Shown: positions 52,785-62,019, counted from the first letter of the stretch. The stretch: DNA of 64,000 bases from an uncultured Porphyromonadaceae bacterium (GCA_947175295.1 CAMWMK010000006.1:1-64000); one strand, 5' to 3'. Numbers and translations: made by a program. Notes: generated by a model not told the origin, from the sequence alone.

Positions 52785-54707
52785 TCAGTTATAGGCGTGG
52801 AGCGAGGGGAGGAGGTTCACGCCGAAGTAAGTCATTATTATGGAGGAGAATGCGAGTATGAGGTAGACGCAGCAGAATATGGGGCGCCGCCGCATCCTGA
52901 AATATCTGTGGAGAGGTATCGAATAGAGCATCAGGGTGACGAGCGACCACGTCTCCTTCGGGTCCCATGCCCAGTAGCGGCCCCACGAGACGTTGGCCCA
53001 CATCGATCCCGTGATTATGCCCAGCCCGAGCAGGAAGACTCCGGGGCCGAGCAGGGAAACGGCGAGCGATGTCAGACGCTCTCTCTGCCCGGGGAGTGCG
53101 AGGGCGCTGACTCCTGCCGGAAGCGTGAAGCCTAACACGGCATAGGCGAGCATGACGAGCGACACATGCACCGACAGCCAGGGCGAGGCAAGCACCGGCA
53201 TCACGGGGCTGAGCACAGGGTCCTTCATCCCGAGCATGGCTACGAGCAGCAGGAATGAGGATGCCGCCATGCCGAGGGCCACGAGCAGCTCCGTCTCCTT
53301 TCTCCATGCTGCCACGCAGGAGAGCAGCCCCATGCAGACGCCCGCAAACTCCATGATGTCTGACGCGCCGGAGAGAGGCACGCTTCCGGAGATATGCCAT
53401 AGCCATGCGTATGCCGCTATGCCGGCTGCTCCCGCTGTCGCTGTGAGGGGAAATGTCGGCATTTTCTTGCCGGCCATGAAGGCTATGGCTATCACCGCCA
53501 CTGTCAGGATCGCAATAATGAAGGCTATCCGGAGGGGATTTATGCGGTAGTAGAGCATTTCGGCCTTGATGGAGCTTTCCGGTCGGAGTTCTTTCGAGCC
53601 TCGCTGCAGCGGAGTGAAGAGTTCCCCTTTCCAGAGGTCGATCAGAAGGGCCAGCCTCTCGTCGAGCGATATGATGTCTTTGTCGAGCGGTCCGGCTCCC
53701 CCTTTGTATAGGGCTGCCGGAATGTAGTTGCCGGCTGCGTCGTATAGGTCGGTCACTGCGGCGTATTTCCCTTCGATGGCGAGCGCCTCCCTCAGGGGCT
53801 TGCTCTTGATCTTTATGAATGGCACCTTGCTCCAGTCTTCCTTATACTTTATCAGCGAGGCTACGAATGCCTCCGGGGAGAGTCCGGCCACTTTGTCGCG
53901 GCCGGTCAGTTTATATGTCAGTCGGGTTGAGAATCCTGTGAAGGATACTGTCTCTCCGTTGAAGAGCACCTGTCGCGAGGCCAGCGAGTCGGCGCTGCGG
54001 GCGTCTACGGCAGGGACGGCGTAGGCTTCTCCGCACCCCATGGCCGCGAAGGCGAGCGCTGCGCATGCCGCCATGGCCTTCCTGCCCGGTCGCCGGGTGG
54101 TTGCCGTCCGGAGCAGCCACAGTGCTCCTCCTATGGCGAAGAGCAGGAATCCGGTGTAGCTGACGGCCATGCCGGCGGGGTCGTGGGTCACTGTCAGGAT
54201 GGTGCCGCCGTGCTCGTCGAATGAGGTCTGATAGAGCCGGTAGCTGTCCATGCGTCCTATATGGTTCATTGAGATGCGCATTGTGTCGCCGTCGGCGGTA
54301 GTCAGCACACTCCGGAAATCCCTCGGGAAGTTCATGCCGGGGTAATGTTCCTGTGTGAACGCCAGCAGAGTGACGGCGCATGGCAGCTTTTCGGTTTTCC
54401 CGTCGGTCGTCACGAAGCTGTCGGCTGTCTTTGAGGGGAGGAGATGGAGCGTACCACGGCGCGACAGGGCGGAGGTGCAGAAGCCTCCCGCTATCATGCA
54501 TAGGAATGATATGTGCATGATGAAGGCTGGTATGTCGCGCCAGAGGCGTCCTTTGACGATTCCAAGCGTCAGGGCGACTGCCACTGCTGCCCAGAACGCA
54601 TGCCAGCCTGCCGAGGAGTATATCCCGGCAGGCAGCATCGACGTAAGTCCGATCAGCAGTGCGGCTCCTACGGCAAGGATGAATATCAATGTCTCAGTAA
54701 GGCGCAT
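52785..54707 (-). CDS. CcsBA-type cytochrome c heme lyase (ResB-CcsA fusion)
   Basis: An inner-membrane protein of 640 residues that exports heme and attaches it to CxxCH motifs of periplasmic cytochromes c (system II). The N-terminal ResB/CcsB part has four hydrophobic helices and a large periplasmic loop (LHLLPSKTADSFVTTDGK...). The CcsA half carries the heme-handling WWD motif WGRYWAWDPKETWS near 575-590 and conserved His residues in flanking helices (PWLSVHVSLVMLAY, YSIPLHRYF). Its start overlaps the Rid-like gene by 14 bases, implying translational coupling. The same operon encodes two CxxCH proteins, so this lyase may serve them. Confidence 0.9.
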   Translation of the reverse strand: MRLTETLIFILAVGAALLIGLTSMLPAGIYSSAGWHAFWAAVAVALTLGIVKGRLWRDIPAFIMHISFLCMIAGGFCTSALSRRGTLHLLPSKTADSFVTTDGKTEKLPCAVTLLAFTQEHYPGMNFPRDFRSVLTTADGDTMRISMNHIGRMDSYRLYQTSFDEHGGTILTVTHDPAGMAVSYTGFLLFAIGGALWLLRTATTRRPGRKAMAACAALAFAAMGCGEAYAVPAVDARSADSLASRQVLFNGETVSFTGFSTRLTYKLTGRDKVAGLSPEAFVASLIKYKEDWSKVPFIKIKSKPLREALAIEGKYAAVTDLYDAAGNYIPAALYKGGAGPLDKDIISLDERLALLIDLWKGELFTPLQRGSKELRPESSIKAEMLYYRINPLRIAFIIAILTVAVIAIAFMAGKKMPTFPLTATAGAAGIAAYAWLWHISGSVPLSGASDIMEFAGVCMGLLSCVAAWRKETELLVALGMAASSFLLLVAMLGMKDPVLSPVMPVLASPWLSVHVSLVMLAYAVLGFTLPAGVSALALPGQRERLTSLAVSLLGPGVFLLGLGIITGSMWANVSWGRYWAWDPKETWSLVTLMLYSIPLHRYFRMRRRPIFCCVYLILAFSSIIMTYFGVNLLPSLHAYN

Positions 54708-55809
54708 ATTCAGGATTGTCGGCTTTTCTGACAGCCATGCATTCGGTCTCTATCAGCCATCCCGGACGGCACACCGGGGCAAGCACTATCGTTTTGGGGA
54801 GGCCGGGGAAGCGTTCATCCATCATGCGGCCTACTGTCCGATGGTCGGCGATGTCGCGGAGATAGACCGTCATATGGGCTACATCCTCCCATCCGCATCC
54901 TCCTTCATCAAGAAGCACCTCGATGTTCTCGAGCATACGCAGCGTCTGGGCCTTTATGTCGCCCGGAGCTACGATGTCGCCCTTGTTGTCGATGCTTGCG
55001 GTGCCTGAGATGTAGACGTGGCGCCGGTCGGCGTAGTCCACTGCCGTCGCGCGCTCGAAGGCCACTCCGTATTCGTAAGTGGGATTGAGGTGGGTGCTTC
55101 CGTAGAGGTATCTTATCTGTGAATCGTCGGCCTTCGTGTCAGCGAAGGCGTTGAAGGCCACGAGGCGCGCGGGCTCCGCGCATTGCCCTTCGATGCCTGT
55201 GGAGGCTATGAAGTGGGTCTCGGCGGTAAGTCCCTCACGGCTGAACACCTCATTGCGTCCTCTCACCACTCCGGAGTAGTTGTTGTCGATGTCGCGTACG
55301 AAAAACCATGTGCGTAGGCAATGGTCCTTAAGCGAGGCTCCGCAGCCATCGAGAATACGCGCCAGCTTCTCCAGATACTCTGTGGTCATCGAGAGCGAGT
55401 CGCAGGAAGGTACGGAGTCGATGTCGCCTACCCAAATGCGGCCGTTGCTGTCCTGCCATATCCCGTCTTCACGGCGGCGGTAGTCGGCGCCTTCCTCAAG
55501 GATCATGAGGAGCGCCCCTTTCCGCCCGTCGAGAGGCGTCTGGCCCACTACGGAGCGGGCGCAGGCGTCTTCCTCCGGCAGCAGACGCATCTGGTTGGAA
55601 GGGTCGCTGAGCAGGTAGCGCTTGAACACAGGCGTTAGGCCCGTGTCTGCGGCAAGGCGGTCGGCGGCCTCGGCTATGGCTTTGATCTGGGCCTCGGCTC
55701 CGGCTTCGGTGTCGGAGGGGAGGATGTAGGCGTGCGCCTCTTTTCTTCCTGTCTCGAAAAGGGCCACTGTGGCTTCTGCCCCGATATATTTGATGTTCTG
55801 GTATTTCAT
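54694..55809 (-). CDS. Rid-family protein with chorismatase-like (FkbO/Hyg5/XanB2) architecture
   Basis: A cytoplasmic protein of 371 residues with two tandem Rid/YjgF-like halves, longer than the roughly 130-residue RidA deaminases. The N-half contains CLRTWFFVRDIDNNYSGVVR followed by GRNEVF and FIASTGIEGQ. The C-half is RHVYISGTASIDNKGDIV, then GDIKAQTLRMLENIEVLL and a closing CRPGWLIETECMAV. This arrangement, with R-x-W...NY...R-x-x-F and GTASI...GD...Q, recalls chorismatases, which hydrolyse chorismate to hydroxybenzoate or dihydrobenzoate. It is the upstream gene overlapping CcsBA, two genes before DAHP synthase. A Rid-type imine deaminase of unknown substrate is the alternative. Confidence 0.7.
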   Translation of the reverse strand: MKYQNIKYIGAEATVALFETGRKEAHAYILPSDTEAGAEAQIKAIAEAADRLAADTGLTPVFKRYLLSDPSNQMRLLPEEDACARSVVGQTPLDGRKGALLMILEEGADYRRREDGIWQDSNGRIWVGDIDSVPSCDSLSMTTEYLEKLARILDGCGASLKDHCLRTWFFVRDIDNNYSGVVRGRNEVFSREGLTAETHFIASTGIEGQCAEPARLVAFNAFADTKADDSQIRYLYGSTHLNPTYEYGVAFERATAVDYADRRHVYISGTASIDNKGDIVAPGDIKAQTLRMLENIEVLLDEGGCGWEDVAHMTVYLRDIADHRTVGRMMDERFPGLPKTIVLAPVCRPGWLIETECMAVRKADNPEYAPY

Positions 55810-55841
55810 TTCGGATAATTCAGATTGTTTCGGATGCGACG

Positions 55842-56558
55842 TCAGAATCCGGTCTTCGCGCCGTTGTCGATCCAGTTTCGTATCAGGTCGAGCTTCTCCT
55901 GGCGCACCACTTCCACGGAGTGGTCGTAGTTCCAGTCGGCCGAGATGTCTGAGCTGAGGATGAGGAAGAGCTCGCTTTCATTGCTTGAGCCGGGAGCTAC
56001 TCGGTCCATGCCGGGAATCTTCCGCGAGGGTATGGATATGAGGTTGCCGAAACTGTCGCCGGCGAGGAGGTCGAGTCCGGCCGCGGCATATCCTGATCCT
56101 CCGTGACACTGCGTGCATGTGGTGTTGAAGATCTCCGTCTGTATCGCCGTCGACATCGACATGTCCACTCCCTCAGCGCTGATCTGCAGCGTTCCGTCCT
56201 GAGGCTGATAGTCGGCCGATAGGAATGTGGCCACGCGGCGGCGCAGGCGGTCGATGGCGCAGAGCTCGATTGAAGTCACTTCCCCGGGGATTCCGGAGAG
56301 GGTGATGTCGTAGTTTCCGTCAGTGCCGGAGATCTCGATGTTCTTGCTTATCAGCGCATAGTCGTTGCCCTCTTCGAATCCGGCCAGCGCCAGCGTGTAG
56401 CCCTGGCTCCAGGTGTCGGTGCCGCTTATCGTCCCGGCGAATCGCGCCGTGCCTCCCTCCTCGGTCTGCACGGTGTCGTCATTGTAGATACGCCCCTCGT
56501 CGCAGGAAGCCGCTCCCAGCGCCAAGGCAGCCAATATGAATGATAGATGATGTCGCAT
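55842..56558 (-). CDS. Mono-heme cytochrome c lipoprotein
   Basis: An exported lipoprotein of about 238 residues. From Met at 56558 the signal MRHHLSFILAALALGAASC gives an acylated Cys near 19. A beta-sandwich follows (GTARFAGTISGTDTW...). The C-terminal cytochrome-c-like domain has one heme site TTCTQCHGG near 149 and a downstream Met (IPGMDRVAPGSSNES) as a likely sixth ligand, resembling planctomycete-type cytochromes. The upstream in-frame MHNPL start is rejected because those codons lie in the ATTATGCATTATGCATTA repeat. It lies between a porin and the Rid-like gene, 32 bases before the latter. Electron transfer with the di-heme oxidoreductase in the same run is the likely role. Confidence 0.82.
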   Translation of the reverse strand: MRHHLSFILAALALGAASCDEGRIYNDDTVQTEEGGTARFAGTISGTDTWSQGYTLALAGFEEGNDYALISKNIEISGTDGNYDITLSGIPGEVTSIELCAIDRLRRRVATFLSADYQPQDGTLQISAEGVDMSMSTAIQTEIFNTTCTQCHGGSGYAAAGLDLLAGDSFGNLISIPSRKIPGMDRVAPGSSNESELFLILSSDISADWNYDHSVEVVRQEKLDLIRNWIDNGAKTGF

Positions 56559-56564
56559 TAAAGG

Positions 56565-56582
56565 ATTATGCATTATGCATTA
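56565..56582. repeat. ATTATGCATTATGCATTA repeat, copy 2
   Basis: Identical to the word at 10524-10541. It lies just upstream of the heme lipoprotein start, in an AT-rich 109-base gap that also has a related GAATTATGCATT at about 56653. Confidence 0.6.
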
Positions 56583-56667
56583 AGTAATTGATCAAATTAA
56601 ATGCATGGTATCATCAAAATATTTTCAGCTGAAATTCAGCGACAAATAATTATGAATTATGCATTGA

Positions 56668-57882
56668 TTAAAAAGAATACTGCGCCATTACCGTCACGGC
56701 GCTCGTAGCCAGTCCGAGGTTGTCCTCGTCGCGGTCCATCTGCCGTGCATGCCCGGTGCGTCCGGTATATTGGTACATGGCCTGCAGCTTGAGGTTGATG
56801 CTGTCGATGAAATAGTTGGCGCCTATGGCCGGCATATTGAGGAAGCCCCCTTTCTTGGTGGAGTTGCGCTCGAAGAAGTCGTAGCGCAGGCAGCCCTGGA
56901 GCTTATCGGTGATGAAGTATCCGGCCTGCCCGTAGCCTCCGAAGTAGTTGTAGGAAGTATCGATCTTCTGCCTTTTCGTGAAGCCTACGTTCATGTAGTA
57001 GAACTCGGCACCGAAATACCAGCGGTTCTTTATCCACGACCATTCCAGTCCGAGGCGCAGGTCGTTGGTGCTCTCGTTCTCGCTCTCCACGTTGAGCGAG
57101 CCGGACACTCCGATGAGCATCTTGTTGCTGTTGAGCCTGCGGGGATCACCCTGCGATGCCGGCATCACTCCGAATGGCTGGTAGGTGAGGCGGGCGGCGT
57201 AGAGGAGCGAGGGGATGTGCCAGTCGTCGCTGATTGTCTTGGTAGCGGTGTTGACCGAGGCTCCCGTGCCGTTGAAGAGGCCTACCTGATAGCCGAACTT
57301 CTCCTTGACCATACCGTGTACCTCCACTCCGAGGTCGAAGCCGGTCCCGATGTGCGGGGTCACTGCGTTGAGCGAGTAGGGGAGTATCACGGATGCCGTC
57401 AGCGATGTCGGAAGCACCGGGAAGAGGGTCTCGCCGAGGGTGGTCAGGTAGGCGTGGGAGAATGGAGTCTTGAATTTGCCTATACGCACTCCGAATTCAT
57501 CGGATGGGCGCACGTCGGCCCATGCCTGCTGAAGGAGTCCGCCCCCTGAGGCGGCCGCGTTGATGGAGAGGTTGAAGGTGACGATATTGAAGGCCTTTCC
57601 GGTGAATCCGAGCACTGCATATGGAATGCCGAATCCTGAATTGGCCACATTGTCCTGGTTGTAGGCCGGGTCGAGTCCTGCGTCGTCATAATAGTTGTAG
57701 TTGGCAGTGGTCTGCACCAGGAGGTATGGCTTGAAGAGGAAGTCACCCTTTTTCGTGGTGAATGTGAATCCCCGGTGGTCGGCCAGGGAAACTACGCCGT
57801 TTTCCGTATCGGTGTCATACTGCGCCCGGGCCATCGGTATGCAAGCCAGGGCGCATATTATGGAAAGTATTGTCTTTTTCAT
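56668..57882 (-). CDS. Outer-membrane porin, porin O/P-like
   Basis: A beta-barrel outer-membrane protein of 404 residues. The signal peptide is MKKTILSIICALACIPMARA. Alternating amphipathic strands are typical of phosphate-selective porin O/P family proteins: FLFKPYLLVQTTANYNYYDD, EFGVRIGKFKTPFSHAYL, KFGYQVGLFNGTG. The C-terminus TSAVTVMAQYSF ends in Phe, as required for barrel assembly. It lies 60 bases after the di-heme oxidoreductase gene, and may supply substrate or ions to the periplasmic redox proteins. The transported species cannot be told from sequence. Confidence 0.82.
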   Translation of the reverse strand: MKKTILSIICALACIPMARAQYDTDTENGVVSLADHRGFTFTTKKGDFLFKPYLLVQTTANYNYYDDAGLDPAYNQDNVANSGFGIPYAVLGFTGKAFNIVTFNLSINAAASGGGLLQQAWADVRPSDEFGVRIGKFKTPFSHAYLTTLGETLFPVLPTSLTASVILPYSLNAVTPHIGTGFDLGVEVHGMVKEKFGYQVGLFNGTGASVNTATKTISDDWHIPSLLYAARLTYQPFGVMPASQGDPRRLNSNKMLIGVSGSLNVESENESTNDLRLGLEWSWIKNRWYFGAEFYYMNVGFTKRQKIDTSYNYFGGYGQAGYFITDKLQGCLRYDFFERNSTKKGGFLNMPAIGANYFIDSINLKLQAMYQYTGRTGHARQMDRDEDNLGLATSAVTVMAQYSF

Positions 57883-57942
57883 GTCTGATCAGTTGATTCT
57901 CAATTCTCAAATCCCCATTCTCAATTCTAAATTCTCAATTAT

Positions 57943-59391
57943 CTACAGCGACTGCAGGAACTTTATCACCGCCGCGCGGTCTTCGCGCGGCATTTTCCTG
58001 AATATGTTCTTGGAGGCTTCCCCCTCTCCGCCATGCCACATTATGGCTTCCGTCAGGTTGCGGGCGCGTCCGTCGTGGAGGAAGTAGGTGTGTCCGTTCA
58101 CTTTCTCCTGCAGTCCGATTCCCCAGAGGGGAGTGGTGCGCCATTCGTTGCCCCGGGCCAGTCCGGACACATAGTTGTCGTTTAGTCCTACCCCCATTGT
58201 CTCCGACCCCATGTCGTGGAGCAGGAAGTCACTGTAGGGGTGTATGGTCTGGTTGCCGAGCCAGGGGAGCTGTGTCCCCGCGAGCAGTGTGGATCCGCGC
58301 GGTCTGGTATGGAGCGTAGTGACGTGGCAGAGGTGGCATCCGGCCTGATAGAAGAGGTTCTCGCCCCGCTTCACTTCCGGGTCGTTGACGTTGCGGCGCG
58401 CCGGCACTCCGAGCGACTGCATGTAGAGGTCTACGTTTTCCATGTCTTCCGTCGAGACGTCGAGCTGGTCGTAGGAGAGTCCCATCATCGAGCCCTGGTT
58501 CATCTGTATCTGCCCCTCGCATATCTCTTCCGGGTAGCGGCTGTTGGTCACTCCCATGTCGCTGGAGAATCCGAGCTCCACCGTCAGATCGGCGTGCTGG
58601 GCCTTGTTGCCCGAAATTCCGAGGCTGGTCACTCCGCGTTCGCTGATATAGTTGCATCGGCCGCTGATGCCCCATTCGGGGTAGTTGCTCTTGGCGGCGA
58701 GCTGCTCTATCTCGTTGCGATCGAGCGCCATCAGCTGCCCCATTCCCACATGGCGGAGTGGCACCCTGACGGTGCAGAAGAGGTCTTCGGGAGCGATCTC
58801 GTCGGCATACCAGTCGGTGATGGTGTAGGAGGGATATGCCAGTTCATACGTGTCGCCGTCGGCGAAAGTGAACTGCTCGTAGTTCCAGTCTACCTTCAGC
58901 TTCCCCTCCGGCTGCACTCCGTAGATGGCCTGATCGTGGAGCACCCGTCCGTATTCGCGGAAAAAGGCGCCGTTCTTCCTTGTGATGTATACGAGCATGG
59001 CCGAAAATCCGTAGGATCCTGATCCGTTGTCGTTCCATACTCCCGGACGGGTGCGTCCGGCATTGCGGTGGCAGCTGCCGCAGGAGTATCCTGCGTAGAC
59101 GGGGCCGAGTCCTCCTCCCTGTCCGTTGGTGGAGGTGCGCACGTCGTCGTAGAGCCTGTCGCCGCGCACGAAGCGCGTCAGGTAGTCGCCCTTCACCCAT
59201 GGCGCCTCGCTGTCGTAGGCCACCGATGAATTGAGGAAGATGGTGGAAGTTCCTGCCGACAGCTCATAGCCGGCAGGAACTTCAATATCAAGCACATCCA
59301 GTCCGTCGCTCTCGCAGCCCGCCAGCATTGCCGCCAGGCCCGCGAGGCAAACGTATGGAAAGAAATGTCTATGTGTCAATAGTCCGAACAT
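57943..59391 (-). CDS. Di-heme oxidoreductase family lipoprotein (DUF1111-like)
   Basis: A periplasmic or outer-membrane di-heme protein of 482 residues. The lipoprotein signal FFPYVCLAGLAAMLAGC gives a Cys near 26. Two heme c sites are seen: YSCGSCHRNAGRTRPG near 100 and QAGCHLCHVTTLHTRPRG near 350. This matches the DHOR/DUF1111 (COG3488) family, related to di-heme peroxidases. The conserved C-terminus (LWGIGLQEKVNGHTYFLHDG, then RNLTEAIMWHGGEG) is present. These proteins commonly co-occur with imelysins in iron-regulated loci; here imelysin is the next gene upstream (68-base gap). The catalytic activity of the family is unproven. Confidence 0.88.
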   Translation of the reverse strand: MFGLLTHRHFFPYVCLAGLAAMLAGCESDGLDVLDIEVPAGYELSAGTSTIFLNSSVAYDSEAPWVKGDYLTRFVRGDRLYDDVRTSTNGQGGGLGPVYAGYSCGSCHRNAGRTRPGVWNDNGSGSYGFSAMLVYITRKNGAFFREYGRVLHDQAIYGVQPEGKLKVDWNYEQFTFADGDTYELAYPSYTITDWYADEIAPEDLFCTVRVPLRHVGMGQLMALDRNEIEQLAAKSNYPEWGISGRCNYISERGVTSLGISGNKAQHADLTVELGFSSDMGVTNSRYPEEICEGQIQMNQGSMMGLSYDQLDVSTEDMENVDLYMQSLGVPARRNVNDPEVKRGENLFYQAGCHLCHVTTLHTRPRGSTLLAGTQLPWLGNQTIHPYSDFLLHDMGSETMGVGLNDNYVSGLARGNEWRTTPLWGIGLQEKVNGHTYFLHDGRARNLTEAIMWHGGEGEASKNIFRKMPREDRAAVIKFLQSL

Positions 59392-59459
59392 TTAGATTTT
59401 AAAACTTAAATCTTCAAGCTTATAAAACTTCATAAACCTTATAAGCCCCAGTGGATAAC

Positions 59460-60617
59460 TCAGTTCTTCACCTTGCGGGGCTGTCCGTCTTTGAAGAGGA
59501 GGAACTCAAGCGTATGGAAGCCGCGCACCGACTGCACCGCCTCGATGGTGTCGTCATCGTCGCCGTCGCTCCAGTCGAGGTTGTCGTAGTTGCCGGAGTT
59601 GAGTATCTGCACGATATTGTCCTGGTCGAGGGGCCAGCTGTCCATATTGGGGTCGAGGCCGAGTGCGTCTACGGGTCCGAAGAGGAATGCCTCGCTCTTC
59701 TCCCAGGGCTCGCGGGCCTCAAGCCATGCGTTGCAGGCGTTGGCGAAATTGGCGTCGGAAGGGGAGTTCTTGAAGGCTACCACTGTCTGGTAGAGGGCCT
59801 TGTTCTTTTCCTGCAGGCTCTTGTAGGTGGGCACTACCACAGCGTCCACATAGTTGTCTACGATGTCCTGGTAGCGGCTGTCGTCGCCGAGCTTGTTTAC
59901 GGCGTTCTTCAGGTTGATGGAAAGGATCTCCTCGAGGTCGGCGCAGGCAGTCATCGCCGTGCGGCTTTCGGCGCTGTTGATGTGGTTGCGGAAAGGCTGC
60001 GGGATGGCGAGGATGGCGTTGGAGGCGTCAGTGATGGCGGCCTTCACCTTGGTGTCGAGGCCGGAGTCTTCCGAAGCGATGAGCGCCGAGAGGGATTTGG
60101 GGCTCACCGTCCCGTCGAGCGAACCGTAGTAGGAGTTGCGGATCGAGAGGATGTTGTTGGAGTAGTCTTCGCGGGAGTGCCAGCTATACCATGACTCCAC
60201 CGAGTAGAGCGCGGCCTGCGTGTCGCCCGATACGTATAGGTTGTAGGGATCGCCTATCTTGGCGGTACCCACCTCGTTGGCGATGTCGGCGCAGCCTTCG
60301 ATGATCTGCTCCACGCAGCTCAGCGCGCTTGAGTAGTCGCCGCCGTTGTGCTGCTTGAAGCTTGTGGCGAAGGGGGCCCCGCCGTCGTAGGATACGGTCC
60401 ATGCCTCATAGAGCGTATTGGAGTCCATCTGCAGCAGTATTGCTACCTGCTGCATATAGTTGCCCCAGCTTGCCGCGTTCTTCTCGTTGTAGTCGAGAGT
60501 GGCGGCGTTGTCGTTGTTGTTGTCTTCCTGCTTCGGATCGTCATTGCTTGAGCATCCTGTAAGCATCATGGCGCCGGCGCAGAGCAGCGCCGAGAAGCCG
60601 AGTAAGTGTTTCTTCAT
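59460..60617 (-). CDS. Imelysin family lipoprotein (M75 / EfeO-like)
   Basis: An exported lipoprotein of 385 residues in the imelysin/insulin-cleaving membrane protease family, whose members act in iron or heme uptake rather than proven proteolysis. The signal MKKHLLGFSALLCAGAMMLTGC has Cys at 22. The largely helical body is followed by the diagnostic GxHxxE motif in VRGFHTLEFLLFKDG near 369, the presumed metal-binding site. It is between porin and di-heme oxidoreductase, 33 bases downstream of the porin stop. This imelysin-oxidoreductase pairing suggests a periplasmic or surface iron-handling system. Confidence 0.88.
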   Translation of the reverse strand: MKKHLLGFSALLCAGAMMLTGCSSNDDPKQEDNNNDNAATLDYNEKNAASWGNYMQQVAILLQMDSNTLYEAWTVSYDGGAPFATSFKQHNGGDYSSALSCVEQIIEGCADIANEVGTAKIGDPYNLYVSGDTQAALYSVESWYSWHSREDYSNNILSIRNSYYGSLDGTVSPKSLSALIASEDSGLDTKVKAAITDASNAILAIPQPFRNHINSAESRTAMTACADLEEILSINLKNAVNKLGDDSRYQDIVDNYVDAVVVPTYKSLQEKNKALYQTVVAFKNSPSDANFANACNAWLEAREPWEKSEAFLFGPVDALGLDPNMDSWPLDQDNIVQILNSGNYDNLDWSDGDDDDTIEAVQSVRGFHTLEFLLFKDGQPRKVKN

Positions 60618-60650
60618 ATCTTGATGTTTTTTTCAATTTTCAATTCTCAA

Positions 60651-62003
60651 TTATCTTGAAAGGAACCATCCGATATAGGCTATGCCGATCGAAAATTCGT
60701 TTTCGGAATTATACGGCCCTTTGCCGAATACTTTCGAAGTGCCTATCTGGCTGGTGGTGTAGTCGGCCTTCACCACGAGGTTGGGGAGCGCATACCAGTT
60801 GAGGCCTGCCTGCCATTGGCTCACTTCAAGCCGGCGGTCCATCGTGGTCTTTGTGCCGTCTCCCCTGTATTGCGGATTGTAGTATTCGTATCTTGCGAAG
60901 GGATAGATCGTAGGGCACGCTCCCTTTATCAGCGTCTTGAGGTTGATGCCGGCTTCCGCCCCGTAGCTGAGGGCGTTCTTGGCTATCGGTATCAGTCGGC
61001 TGTAGGGCGATTTGTTGGAGAGCATGCGGTTGGCGTCGCTGAGCGCGGCCGAATTGCCCACGTATCCGTATGTGACGTTGGCGCGTGCCGTGACGAGTCT
61101 GTTTCGGTATTGTGCGTCCCATGTTCCGATCGCCACCGGGATTCGTCCTATCGCTGAGTAGGTGTGCTCCTTGTCGGAGTTCGCTCCGGCGTCGCGGCAG
61201 TAGTAGAATGATACTCCGGTGCGCAGTCCCGGCACTCCGCTGTAGTCCACGCGCGCTATGTAGGCGGGAGAAGTGAAGTTGTCAGCTTCGAAGAATCCCT
61301 GCTTGCCTCCGATGATCCATTCATCGCGGTTGAAACCGTTGGCATTGAGTCCGGCGGTGATCATGAACTGATAATCAAACCTTGTGTACCTTTTTCCAAA
61401 CGATCCGAACACCTGAATGCCGGTCTCATGCCATGTTGAGGGGAGGAGGGAAGTCTCGGCTCGGGGCCTCACGGTCCCGAAGAAGTTGATAGGCTCGTGG
61501 TGGGCGTTTGTAAGCCCTACCGGCACTATCATGTGGCCGGCCCTTACGTTGAATTGCGGGATTATGAGTCTTGTTATGTGGAATTGCTCGAGGGCCACTT
61601 CCCCTCCCTTCTCTATCTCGGTTTCATATTCTCCGTTTTCGCTGTTTTCGAGTTCGATGGCCGATCCCGTGCCTCCGGCCTCGAATTCGATTTCCGCCCC
61701 GAGGATCCACTTGGGGTTGAACTTATAGTCGAAAGCCAGAACGAATCTCGGTATTGAGATCGTATTGCGGTGGGTCTTGGTGTTGCCCGACGCTGTTCCG
61801 GCGAATCGGTTGATTCCGTAGTCCTTGAATGATGCCACCATCTCCCCGTAGCCGCCGAATCGGAATTTGCTGTAGCCCGTAGAGTCGGCCTGTGTCGCGG
61901 CGAGTGGTTTTTCCGCGGTTTCCGCTGCGGATGCTGATGCAGGCGCGGCGATCGCGCCTATCATTGCTGTCATGCCAAGTATTGCTGAAAAGAATGCTTT
62001 CAT
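60651..62003 (-). CDS. Outer-membrane porin, first gene of the redox/iron operon
   Basis: A predicted beta-barrel of 450 residues in the porin O/P-like superfamily. Signal peptide MKAFFSAILGMTAMIGAIAA... followed by strands such as KFRFGGYGEMVASFKDY, NPKWILGAEIEFEAGG and FNVRAGHMIVPVGLTNAHHE. The His-rich NAHHEPINFFGTVRP loop is seen in related Bacteroidetes barrels. Met at 62003 replaces the upstream open-frame start at 62057, which lies in the promoter region. Transcription begins from a TAATTTTG box flanked by an inverted repeat. The solute is unknown; iron complexes or organic ligands would fit the context. Confidence 0.83.
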   Translation of the reverse strand: MKAFFSAILGMTAMIGAIAAPASASAAETAEKPLAATQADSTGYSKFRFGGYGEMVASFKDYGINRFAGTASGNTKTHRNTISIPRFVLAFDYKFNPKWILGAEIEFEAGGTGSAIELENSENGEYETEIEKGGEVALEQFHITRLIIPQFNVRAGHMIVPVGLTNAHHEPINFFGTVRPRAETSLLPSTWHETGIQVFGSFGKRYTRFDYQFMITAGLNANGFNRDEWIIGGKQGFFEADNFTSPAYIARVDYSGVPGLRTGVSFYYCRDAGANSDKEHTYSAIGRIPVAIGTWDAQYRNRLVTARANVTYGYVGNSAALSDANRMLSNKSPYSRLIPIAKNALSYGAEAGINLKTLIKGACPTIYPFARYEYYNPQYRGDGTKTTMDRRLEVSQWQAGLNWYALPNLVVKADYTTSQIGTSKVFGKGPYNSENEFSIGIAYIGWFLSR

Positions 62004-62019
62004 TTTTCGGTCGGTTTTT

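Noticed and set aside
58216-59022. A 268-residue plus-strand open frame, and similar ones at 56749-57549 and 59451-60194
   Set aside because: All are antisense shadows of the di-heme oxidoreductase, porin and imelysin genes, produced by GC-biased codon use.
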